The position numbers were made by a program, and so were the translations under genes. The notes under the pieces are model-generated. The model saw only the letters and a list, made by a program, of their open reading frames with translations. It searched no databases and was not told the DNA's origin. A stretch of 64,000 nucleotides of DNA, taken from assembly GCF_018156225.1 (NCBI RefSeq), contig NZ_JAGTAR010000013.1, positions 62,001 through 126,000 of the forward strand. Reading direction: 5' to 3'. Below, one piece after another: positions 57,231 through 64,000 of this stretch (positions are counted from its first letter, which is position 1; each line of letters opens with the position of its first letter). Source of the stretch: Carboxylicivirga sediminis. GTDB taxonomy: Bacteria; Bacteroidota; Bacteroidia; Bacteroidales; Marinilabiliaceae.

Positions 57231-57376
57231 ACCTCACTTCTCACCTCTCACCTCTCACTTTTTACTTTTCACTTTTCACTTTTCACTTCACTAAAACAAC
57301 CATCTTCTGCATTCCGCCTCACTACTGACCACTGACTGCTGACCACTAACTAATAACCACTGACCACTGACTACCT
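57231..57376. repeat. Low-complexity CT-rich and ACTGACC-rich DNA
   Basis: From 57231 to 57292 the plus strand is an almost pure pyrimidine-A run built from CTCACCTCTCAC and TTTTCACTTTTCAC units. From 57321 to 57376 it is built from ACTGACCACTGACT units. These are short microsatellite-like tracts in the gene-free interval before the defence gene. From 57377 to 57611 I see no feature. Confidence 0.7.
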
Positions 57377-57611
57377 CCCACTTATCAACTCCACCCCATC
57401 TTTTATCAACATAAGTATGTGCATCTCAAAATAAATTCTAAATTAGCAGGCACTAATCGGAAAAACTGCCCCCCTGACCGGGGATAATGTGAGCGTAATA
57501 AGGGGCAGCAAGCATAAAGGAATAATGAAAGTATAGGCACCTGGGTGTCGGAAGAAATGGCTATGCCTTAGCGGGTGATAGTAGTAATACCGGATATAAG
57601 GTTGGATATAA

Positions 57612-59324
57612 ATGAGTTGCCAAACATCAAAACGACATAACATGAGTTCAAACCATCAGATAATAATACAGACACTTGTAGAGCAAAAACATCAAGAATT
57701 AGCTCCTGAGATGTCATTATCAGATTTCTTTCACATTTATGCGACAGAGCAGATTTTAAAGGATTATGATTTAAACTATGATGAAATCGAAAATGGAATA
57801 ACTGATGGTGGGAATGATGGCGGAATTGATGGGATATATACTTTTGTTAATGGAGAACTCATCCAAAATTTGGATGATATAGTTGATTCAAAGAAGAATG
57901 CAATCCTTGAATTAATTATTTTGCAAACCAAATTTACAAATGGATTTAGTGAAACTCCAATTGAAAAATGTAACTCTTCGGCGATTGATATACTCGACTT
58001 ATCAAAAGATATAGATTCCTTAAGAACTGTATATAATCCTGAATTAATAAAACAAACAAAGGTTTTTCGTGAACAGTATAAAAGAATAATTTCAAAATTC
58101 CCTCTTTTGAGCATTTCTTATTTTTATTGCACTAAAGGTGTCGAAGTTCATCCTAATACAGATAGAAAGAAAGGCCTGCTTGAAAATACAATAAAAGGAT
58201 TGTTTTCCGATGCGAAGTATAATTTTGAATTTATCACTGCACAAAAATTACTTGAGATATCAAGAAAAGAACAAACCAGAGTAAAACAAATCGAACTAAA
58301 TGATAATCCAATATCTACAAGAGACGAAGGCTATATAGCAATTGCAACTTTGGAGTCTTATTTTAAATTTATTACCAACACCGACAAATTACTTTTAAAG
58401 TATTTCTTTGATGCTAATGTTAGAGATTATCAAGGTGGAGTTGAAGTAAACAAAGGAATAAAAGAAACGCTAAATACAGAAGGTGAGGAAGACTTTTGGT
58501 GGTTAAATAATGGAATAACAATTACAGCCTCAAAAGCAACCTATTCTGGAAAGACTCTAACTATTGAAGACCCTCAAATTGTTAACGGATTACAGACTTC
58601 TTTTGAGATATATAATTACTTTAAGAAAAATCCCGATAAAGCAGAGACTAGAAACTTGTTGGTAAGAGTAATTACTACAAAATCTGAAAAAAGTCGACTT
58701 AAAGTAATTCGTGCAACAAATAGTCAAACTCGAGTTCCGCTTGCTTCTCTGAGAGCTACAGAAGACATTCATAGAGATTTAGAGGATTTTCTAGCAACAA
58801 AAGGCTATTACTATGACAGAAGGAAAAACTATTATAAAAACCAAGGGAAACCGATTAATAAAATAATAAGCATAGAGTTCTTAGGTCAATCCGTAATGAG
58901 CATTGTATTACAAGAACCTGATTACGCAAGAGCTAGACCATCTTCGTTGCTAAAAAACGACTCTGATTATAAGCGTGTTTTTAGTCACGAGTATCCTATT
59001 GAGCTGTATTGGAAATGCGTTGAGATTCAAAAGCTGATAGAAGATAAGCTAAAAAAATGTGAGTATAATTTCACTACTACACAGATTGGTGATATAAAAT
59101 TTCATGTTGCGTTATATGCCAGTTCCATATTAACTAGAAAAGTATCTCCTTCACCGGCAGACTTGACTGGTATATCATTGAATGATTTGACCGATGACAT
59201 AATTAAACCAGCTATCGACAATGTAAATATTTTATATGATTCATTGGGTGGTACCAACGCTGTTGCAAAGGGGAAAGAATTAGTTTCAGAATTGAAAGAA
59301 TTATTAACTGAGAATGTCCAATAA
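57612..59324 (+). CDS. AIPR-family abortive-infection protein with nuclease-like N-terminus
   Basis: The protein has 570 aa from this ATG; a second ATG at 57642 (10 residues shorter) is equally possible. The N-terminal region has the look of a PD-(D/E)XK nuclease: DGGNDGGIDGIYTF (about D73) followed by ILELIILQTKF (E100, Q105, K107). Residues about 255-510 match the AIPR domain, with YFFDANVRDYQGG, DFWWLNNGITITAS, DPQIVNGLQTSFEIYNY and ATNSQTRVPLASLRATE. AIPR proteins cause abortive infection of phage-infected cells. No methylase or toxin partner is adjacent. The gene is A/T-rich compared with the plus-strand gene at 60332 and follows repeat-rich DNA, which suggests transfer. Confidence 0.85.
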   Translation: MSCQTSKRHNMSSNHQIIIQTLVEQKHQELAPEMSLSDFFHIYATEQILKDYDLNYDEIENGITDGGNDGGIDGIYTFVNGELIQNLDDIVDSKKNAILELIILQTKFTNGFSETPIEKCNSSAIDILDLSKDIDSLRTVYNPELIKQTKVFREQYKRIISKFPLLSISYFYCTKGVEVHPNTDRKKGLLENTIKGLFSDAKYNFEFITAQKLLEISRKEQTRVKQIELNDNPISTRDEGYIAIATLESYFKFITNTDKLLLKYFFDANVRDYQGGVEVNKGIKETLNTEGEEDFWWLNNGITITASKATYSGKTLTIEDPQIVNGLQTSFEIYNYFKKNPDKAETRNLLVRVITTKSEKSRLKVIRATNSQTRVPLASLRATEDIHRDLEDFLATKGYYYDRRKNYYKNQGKPINKIISIEFLGQSVMSIVLQEPDYARARPSSLLKNDSDYKRVFSHEYPIELYWKCVEIQKLIEDKLKKCEYNFTTTQIGDIKFHVALYASSILTRKVSPSPADLTGISLNDLTDDIIKPAIDNVNILYDSLGGTNAVAKGKELVSELKELLTENVQ

Positions 59325-59400
59325 CGGTTGGCAATAATAGCTACTAGTATTATGCCTGCTACAGGCGCAACACAAGCTATGCACCATACCCGAAACCGTT
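59323..59400 (+). other. attC-like folded element at the AIPR stop codon
   Basis: Three nested inverted repeats are visible: AACGGTT/AACCGTT (59323-59329 with 59394-59400), ATAGCT/AGCTAT (59337-59342 with 59375-59380) and GCCTG/CAGGC (59354-59358 with 59362-59366). The flanks between them are unequal in length, leaving unpaired bases. The AIPR stop codon TAA (59322-59324) overlaps the first arm and the next gene starts 11 nt after the last, as in gene cassettes. The core does not match the RYYYAAC/GTTRRRY consensus and no integrase is in the window. Confidence 0.45.
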
Positions 59401-59410
59401 TTACACAATT

Positions 59411-60222
59411 ATGAAAAAGTATATAAATACAATACTAGCAATCTTCATTATTACCTCATGCAATAGCGTAAGTAAGAAAAATGAGACTAAATCTACACTT
59501 GATACGATTAAAACAAAAGTTGAATTATCAGTTATACCTGTTAAGACCAATAAGAAAGTAATTACAATCGATTCATCGCTCATTTTTAATGCATGGGCGA
59601 CTGATAGAAGAGCCCCTCATGCTGATTTTTTAATCTCTAAAAATGAATTTGGGACTATTGAGGACTTCTATACTTATGAACTTATAGAGATACAATTAAA
59701 ATTCAATATGAAGATTCCATAGAATTTGGGATCATTAAGAAACTTACTAATGACACCCTAATTATTGCATGGAACGGAAAAGAACCTGAATTCACATATT
59801 TAGATTATAGAAATGGCTATGACTATAAAAGAGAACAGGTAATATCAATTATAGAATTTTACTCAACAAATTACGGGACACCAAATACAAGTCATGATTA
59901 TGTCGATAATCAATTAAATCCTGCATTATATACTCTGGCAGAAATGGTTGCCTATGAGAATGATGAAGAGTTGCTTGAACTATTTCTCGAAATGATTTTA
60001 GAATCAAATGGATCAGCAAATGAAACTCCAGCAGATATATTGGCATACATCTATATTTGTAATCATGAGTTAGTTTTAAGTAGACTTAAGAATCAATATA
60101 AGAACGATTATTTAGCAGAGTTGCTTGAATTTGGATTTCATAATTCAACACATGGAGAAGAAAATCTCGTTCAAAATTATGAACTATTAAAGGCGGAAGT
60201 AGATAGTTTACTAAGAAAATAA
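59411..60222 (+). pseudogene. Lipoprotein gene split by a single-base frameshift
   Basis: The 5' part (59411-59722, 103 codons) encodes a lipoprotein signal (IFIITSC, Cys17) and stops at TAG. From 59698 the next frame is open to 60222 without a stop. Adding one A to the run of four A at 59698-59701 would fuse them into one protein of about 270 aa reading LIEIQLKIQYEDSIEFG across the join. The C-terminal part (helical, with MVAYENDEELLELFLEMI) is not a known family to me. Either a true mutation in a short homopolymer or a sequencing error explains it. It is flanked by the attC-like element upstream. Confidence 0.7.
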
Positions 60223-60331
60223 ATGTGTGTAACTCGTCGCCGTAACGCATAATAGACAGTATTCACTTTGAGTAGCCACTCAAAAACAGAAAACCCCAAA
60301 TCCACCTATAAAAAATCTACAACACAAGAAA

Positions 60332-62239
60332 ATGACCAGACAAGAGCAACTAGAGTTTTGTAAGAAATGCACCAACCGGCAGAGCGATATTCACCAGGGC
60401 CTGCTGTGCCGCTTAACAGGTGAGAAGGCCGACTTTGAAACATCGTGCGAACACTTCAACCACGATGAATACGTGAAGGATACGGTGATTGATACGGCCA
60501 ATGACACCGACCAAAGCATTTTAAGAGGCCTTGATGCCAATAGCCTCAATCAACTAAAGGAACACCAGGATTTTTACTATGCCCTTATTGGTGGCTTACT
60601 GGCCAGCCTCATCAGCGGTGTGCTGTGGGCCGCCATCACCGTAAGTACCCAATACCAGATTGGTTACATGGCCATTGGTGTGGGGCTTATCGTGGGCTTT
60701 GCCGTTCGTTTCTTTGGTGCCGGCATCGACCATAAATTTGGTTTCCTGGGTGCAGGACTGGCTTTACTGGGCTGCTTAAGCGGCAACCTGTTTAGCGAGG
60801 TGGGCTTTTATGCCCATGCCGAGTCGTTAAGCTACATTGAGGTGCTCTCCTACCTCAACATCAACATCATCATCGATATACTGGTAGATTCCTTTAGCCC
60901 CATGGACATCCTGTTTTATGGCATCGCCGTTTTCGAAGGTTATAAACTGGCTTTCAGGCGGGTGTCGGAACTGGAAATAAAGATGATTCAGGACAATCAA
61001 TCGGAAGGCTTTCCGGCCAACTACAGGTTGCGCATGCCGCTGGTCATCGTTTCCATTGTGGCGATGGGCTTCTTCCTAATCACAGTTAATAACGGGGTCA
61101 GTGGCTTCCAGACCTACACCTATGAGTCGGGCAAGCGCATGTCGGAAGGTGAACTGGTGCACAGCAAAGAAAACGGCAAATGGACCTATTGGTATGAGAA
61201 TGGTAACACACAGCTGATTGCGCATTTTACCGAGGGCACACCCGATAGCTTATGGCAATGGTTCAACGAGTCGGGCCAGCTGATGCGGGAAGGTTATTAC
61301 CGCTCTGGGATCGAACATGGCCTGTGGATCAGCTATTACGATAACGGTGTTAAACTGGATTCAGGCCGCTATGAAGATGGCCGCATGACAGGCCTGTGGA
61401 AAAACTGGTATGAAACCTCGCAGCTGCAGCAGGAAGGCAACTACCACAGAAGCCAGCAGGAAGGCATTTGGAGGTCGTACCACGAAAATGGTCAGCTGGC
61501 ATCTGAAGGCATGATGAAAGCCGGTATGGCCCATGGCATCTGGAAGCATTATTTCGAAAGCGGTAAGCCCGAAAGCATCTTGAATCATAAAGATGAGGAA
61601 ACCGTATTGATTCAGGATGTATGGAACGAACAGGGCATTCAACTGGTCAAGGCAGGCAACGGACATTTTAAAACCTATTTTACGTCCGGACAATTACTGG
61701 CAGAGGGGCAGGTCAAAGAGGGGTTGCAGCAAGGTAAATGGCTAACCTACTACGAAAACGGCCAGCTACAGGAAGAAGGTATATATGCCAATAACATCTA
61801 TCAAATCAATCATTCGTGGGCTCCCGACGGTAAAGCCATGGTGGTGGATGGCAATGGCTATTACACCTCTTACTATGCCGATATGAAAAAGGTGCTGGAA
61901 TCGGGCTCTATCGTCGATGGATTGCGCGACGGCAACTGGATAACCCTGTACGAAACAAGCCAAAGCACCTACCTGGAGCATTTCTATGAGGCCGGTCGTG
62001 AGTCGGGCGAAATAAAATTCTATTTCGAAACAGGCGAACTGTACGCTTATGGCACAGTGGAAGACAATAAGAAAGAAGGCGAATGGACCTGGTACCATAA
62101 CAATGGCTTGGTTTCATCTACCGTTAATTTTATACAGGATAAAAAAGAAGGTATCCAAAGCATGTGGAATGAAGTGGGTGATCTAACCAAAGAAGAGTAT
62201 TACACCAATGGTGAGCTTACCGAAGAAAAGCTGTTTTAA
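60332..62239 (+). CDS. Membrane protein with zinc-ribbon-like N-terminus and MORN/YwqK repeats
   Basis: The protein has 635 aa. Residues 1-42 hold four Cys (C10, C13, C26, C39) in FCKKCTNR, GLLCRLTGEKADFE and SCEHF, a motif common in Bacteroidota membrane proteins and probably metal-binding. Residues about 80-255 carry several hydrophobic helices. Residues about 270-630 contain roughly a dozen 23-26-residue MORN-type repeats (EGELVHSKENGKWTYWYENG; QEGIWRSYHENGQLASEG; QGKWLTYYENGQLQEEG). The YwqK-like repeats suggest an extracytoplasmic recognition or structural surface; the activity is unknown. It is G/C-richer than its flanks. Confidence 0.75.
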   Translation: MTRQEQLEFCKKCTNRQSDIHQGLLCRLTGEKADFETSCEHFNHDEYVKDTVIDTANDTDQSILRGLDANSLNQLKEHQDFYYALIGGLLASLISGVLWAAITVSTQYQIGYMAIGVGLIVGFAVRFFGAGIDHKFGFLGAGLALLGCLSGNLFSEVGFYAHAESLSYIEVLSYLNINIIIDILVDSFSPMDILFYGIAVFEGYKLAFRRVSELEIKMIQDNQSEGFPANYRLRMPLVIVSIVAMGFFLITVNNGVSGFQTYTYESGKRMSEGELVHSKENGKWTYWYENGNTQLIAHFTEGTPDSLWQWFNESGQLMREGYYRSGIEHGLWISYYDNGVKLDSGRYEDGRMTGLWKNWYETSQLQQEGNYHRSQQEGIWRSYHENGQLASEGMMKAGMAHGIWKHYFESGKPESILNHKDEETVLIQDVWNEQGIQLVKAGNGHFKTYFTSGQLLAEGQVKEGLQQGKWLTYYENGQLQEEGIYANNIYQINHSWAPDGKAMVVDGNGYYTSYYADMKKVLESGSIVDGLRDGNWITLYETSQSTYLEHFYEAGRESGEIKFYFETGELYAYGTVEDNKKEGEWTWYHNNGLVSSTVNFIQDKKEGIQSMWNEVGDLTKEEYYTNGELTEEKLF

Positions 62240-62259
62240 AGCAACTAAGCATCACACAC

Positions 62260-62294
62260 AAAAGAGGCCGCCCATAACGGATGGCCTCTTTTTT
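62260..62294 (+). terminator. Rho-independent terminator
   Basis: AAAAGAGGCC pairs with GGCCTCTTTT around a 13-nt loop and is followed by more T. It lies 20 nt after the MORN-repeat gene. Confidence 0.9.
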
Positions 62295-62358
62295 CTATTT
62301 TCTTATTCTAACAGCCTATACTATTGTATCTTTAAGATACACATAAAATAACCTACCT

Positions 62359-63060
62359 ATGAAGTATATCAGCTTATTATTATGGGGATTGATAATTTCT
62401 TTTAGCCTATCAGCTCAGTTAAACAAGAGAACCATCAACCTTTCCGGCTCCATCGATGACAAATATGCTATTTTAATGACCTTGACTATTCAGGGAGAAA
62501 AAGTTATAGGCTTTTACTACTACGATAAATATAAATCGAAGATATTGTTGGAGGGTGAAATCAAGGACAACAAAGTTGTTTTAAATGAATCCCCTGGTTA
62601 TGAATCTGAATTCGAAATTGGCTTTATGGGTGATTTAGATGATAAGTCCTTTAGTGGGATATGGACAGATAAATCGCAGAACAAAACAATGAAGTTAAAC
62701 ACACTAATATATGCCAACAACACAATAAGTCAGGACATCAAAGTATCTGAAATTGAAGGCCGCTATGAAAGCAACCACAATTCGGAGAAATACCTTGGTG
62801 CAGTTGAGCTGGAACACATTGCAGACAATATTTTTACTTTTAACATCAGCAATGGAACAGAATCTGGCTGTGTTGGATATTTAAAAGGTTTAATCGAATT
62901 AACCAATCTTAAAGAAGGTATTTACGCAGGAGAGAACTGCAAAGAAATACAGTTTGCATTTTCAAATCAGATGCTTATTCTGACAGAGAAAAACTGTGAT
63001 TATCACGGCATGAACTGCCCATTTGAAGGGAGTTATAAAAAGGTAACACACAACAAGTAG
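62359..63060 (+). CDS. Secreted protein of unknown function
   Basis: The protein has 233 aa with a signal peptide (MKYISLLLWGLIISFSLSAQ). The mature part is rich in short beta segments (RTINLSGSIDDKYAILMTLTIQGEKVIGFYYYDKYKS) and has two similar halves, each built around GxxxxYYxG-like strands. Four Cys in the second half (SGCVGYLKG, ENCKEIQF, EKNCDYHGMNCPF) may form disulfides. No family was recognised. It ends 17 bp before the DUF2255 gene and is probably co-transcribed. Confidence 0.7.
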   Translation: MKYISLLLWGLIISFSLSAQLNKRTINLSGSIDDKYAILMTLTIQGEKVIGFYYYDKYKSKILLEGEIKDNKVVLNESPGYESEFEIGFMGDLDDKSFSGIWTDKSQNKTMKLNTLIYANNTISQDIKVSEIEGRYESNHNSEKYLGAVELEHIADNIFTFNISNGTESGCVGYLKGLIELTNLKEGIYAGENCKEIQFAFSNQMLILTEKNCDYHGMNCPFEGSYKKVTHNK

Positions 63061-63077
63061 TTATAAACTAATCAACA

Positions 63078-63470
63078 ATGAATAATTCACGACAATTCCC
63101 GATTGATTTTTACGAGTATTTAGAAGCCAATTCACTGATAGAAATTAAAGGCGGAACCAGCAGAGAAACATTCCTGAAAATATGGATGGTTCAGGTGGGT
63201 AATCGTGTATTTGCCCGAAGCTGGAATAAAAGTCCCAAAAGTTGGTTTACTGAGATATTAAAGACAGGCCTTGGCCAGATAAAGTACAACAACCGGGTTA
63301 TCAACATTCGTGGAAAGAAGGTGGATAAAGACGACGCCATTAACCTGCATATTGACAAAGCCTATCTGAATAAGTACAACCAGACGCATAACCTCAAATA
63401 TGCTATAGGCATTACTCAACCTGAATATGCCAATTATACCATGGAGTTCTTATTTGATAAAGAAGGATAA
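63078..63470 (+). CDS. DUF2255-family protein
   Basis: The protein has 130 aa without a signal peptide. The signature for DUF2255 is clear: IEIKGGTSR near the N-terminus, IWMVQVGNRVFARSWNKSPKSWF and VINIRGKKV. The family has a split-barrel-like fold and unknown function. It follows the secreted hypothetical by 17 bp and ends at a bidirectional stem-loop. Confidence 0.8.
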   Translation: MNNSRQFPIDFYEYLEANSLIEIKGGTSRETFLKIWMVQVGNRVFARSWNKSPKSWFTEILKTGLGQIKYNNRVINIRGKKVDKDDAINLHIDKAYLNKYNQTHNLKYAIGITQPEYANYTMEFLFDKEG

Positions 63471-63472
63471 AT

Positions 63473-63500
63473 AAAAAGGCTGCCCGATTTGGGCAGCCTC
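63473..63500 (-). terminator. Bidirectional stem-loop terminator
   Basis: GGCTGCCC pairs perfectly with GGGCAGCC around a 5-nt loop. On the minus strand it is followed by TTTTTATTT and so terminates the gene ending at 63523; on the plus strand it follows the DUF2255 gene by 7 nt. Confidence 0.8.
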
Positions 63501-63522
63501 ACTCTCTTATATCTTCAGGCTA

Positions 63523-64000
63523 CTAATAGCTATACTGTGCATTGTCAATAACTTTAAACTCTTCATCACCCAATAAGCGATAATGCACCTTAGGCCCGTT
63601 CCAGGCTTGCGGCCAGCCACCAATAATATTATTGAGATAAACCAGCTTAACCGGGTGCTTCCCTTTTGCCAGAGCAATGGTACTATTGTTGCGCGAGAAA
63701 CGTTTCACCTCACCATCGTTGTTAATTAACAGCTCCTCACCAATAAATAACTGGTCCAGGTTAGTCTGGAACTCATAGATACCTTCCTCTTCAATCATCA
63801 AATAACCAGTATATAAATGCGCCGACGGATCATTATAATCGCTTTGACGATATTTTGGGCCTTTGTTTTCAATAAAGCCATCGCGCGTTTGCCAGTCGGT
63901 CACTTTATCCAGTTCGGCCACTTTAATAAATGTACCCTCGGTGTATTGTTCCTTCAACCCCACTTTGCTGGTTTCCACATCTACCGCTGGTTTCACAGTC
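63523..64000 (-). CDS. 3' end of a PA14-like domain enzyme, probably GH20 (partial)
   Basis: The frame is open to the window edge, so only the last 157 or so residues are seen. They contain a PA14-like beta domain (GYLMIEEEGIYEFQTNLDQLFIGEELL, LAKGKHPVKLVYLNNIIGG) followed by WNGPKVHYRLLG and the C-terminus VIDNAQYSY. From memory this arrangement is common at the C-terminus of GH20 beta-hexosaminidases of Bacteroidota, but other PA14-bearing hydrolases cannot be excluded. The start codon and catalytic part are missing. Confidence 0.6.
   Translation of the reverse strand, partial: TVKPAVDVETSKVGLKEQYTEGTFIKVAELDKVTDWQTRDGFIENKGPKYRQSDYNDPSAHLYTGYLMIEEEGIYEFQTNLDQLFIGEELLINNDGEVKRFSRNNSTIALAKGKHPVKLVYLNNIIGGWPQAWNGPKVHYRLLGDEEFKVIDNAQYSY

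Noticed and set aside
57443-57643. 66-codon minus-strand frame before the AIPR gene
   Set aside because: It overlaps the AIPR start, is rich in His and Tyr in no recognisable pattern and has no supporting signal.
59323-59400. Classical integron attC site
   Set aside because: The ends do not fit RYYYAAC/GTTRRRY and no IntI gene is visible, so only an attC-like element is claimed.

Overview
The window looks like chromosomal DNA of a Bacteroidota bacterium. It has SusC/SusD pairs, a FecR anti-sigma factor with an ECF sigma factor, many lipoprotein signal peptides, a LytTR regulator and Bacteroidota-type promoters (TTG-N20-TAnnTTTG). The complete 2-oxoacid dehydrogenase complex and glycan machinery fit a free-living polysaccharide degrader such as a Marinilabiliales-type organism, but the genus cannot be fixed from this sequence. 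No tRNA, rRNA, CRISPR array or insertion sequence was seen.

Region 1 (about 1.8-37.9 kb, all minus strand) is one large polysaccharide utilisation locus (PUL). In transcription order it holds a DUF5107/TPR protein, an ECF sigma factor, FecR, an STN-containing SusC, SusD and a small FN3-like lipoprotein. Then follow the enzymes: an unassigned TIM-barrel hydrolase, a mutarotase-like protein, a divergent GH95, a DUF6259-type lipoprotein, a GH5 of endoglycoceramidase-related type, GH89, GH20, GH2, a GH43-like propeller, a DUF6067-type hydrolase and a classical GH95 fucosidase. Four stem-loops split the locus into sub-blocks. The enzyme set suggests a fucosylated, (alpha-)N-acetylglucosamine and galactose-containing glycan such as mucin-, blood-group- or glycolipid-type chains. 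No sulfatase is present. Upstream at 0-1.6 kb lie an edge lipoprotein fragment, a small secreted protein and a membrane-bound LytTR regulator.

Region 2 (38.2-48.7 kb) is a metabolic operon: lipoyl E2, E3, a fused E1 alpha-beta, a PHP-domain protein, a SrlD-like short-chain dehydrogenase, a SorE-like zinc dehydrogenase and a fructose-6-phosphate aldolase/transaldolase-like enzyme. It is divergent from a GntR/HutC regulator. Two copies of an ACTTGTATATACAAGT-type operator sit on the -33 elements of both divergent promoters. Ketose/polyol-phosphate redox enzymes combined with a private 2-oxoacid dehydrogenase complex suggest a poorly described catabolic route.

Region 3 (49.0-56.2 kb) is an L-fucose catabolic locus: fucI, fucK, fucP and a double-domain class II aldolase under a divergent AraC regulator. 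It is the likely intracellular sink for fucose released by the PUL. Related hairpin repeats lie on both sides of it.

Region 4 (56.2-64 kb) is accessory. It holds a gene-free 1.4 kb with an exact 21-bp tandem repeat of 84-bp higher order and low-complexity DNA, then an AIPR abortive-infection protein with a nuclease-like N-terminus. An attC-like folded element follows directly on its stop codon, then a frameshifted lipoprotein gene, a MORN-repeat membrane protein, a secreted hypothetical, a DUF2255 protein and the 3' end of a PA14-like, probably GH20, enzyme running off the window.
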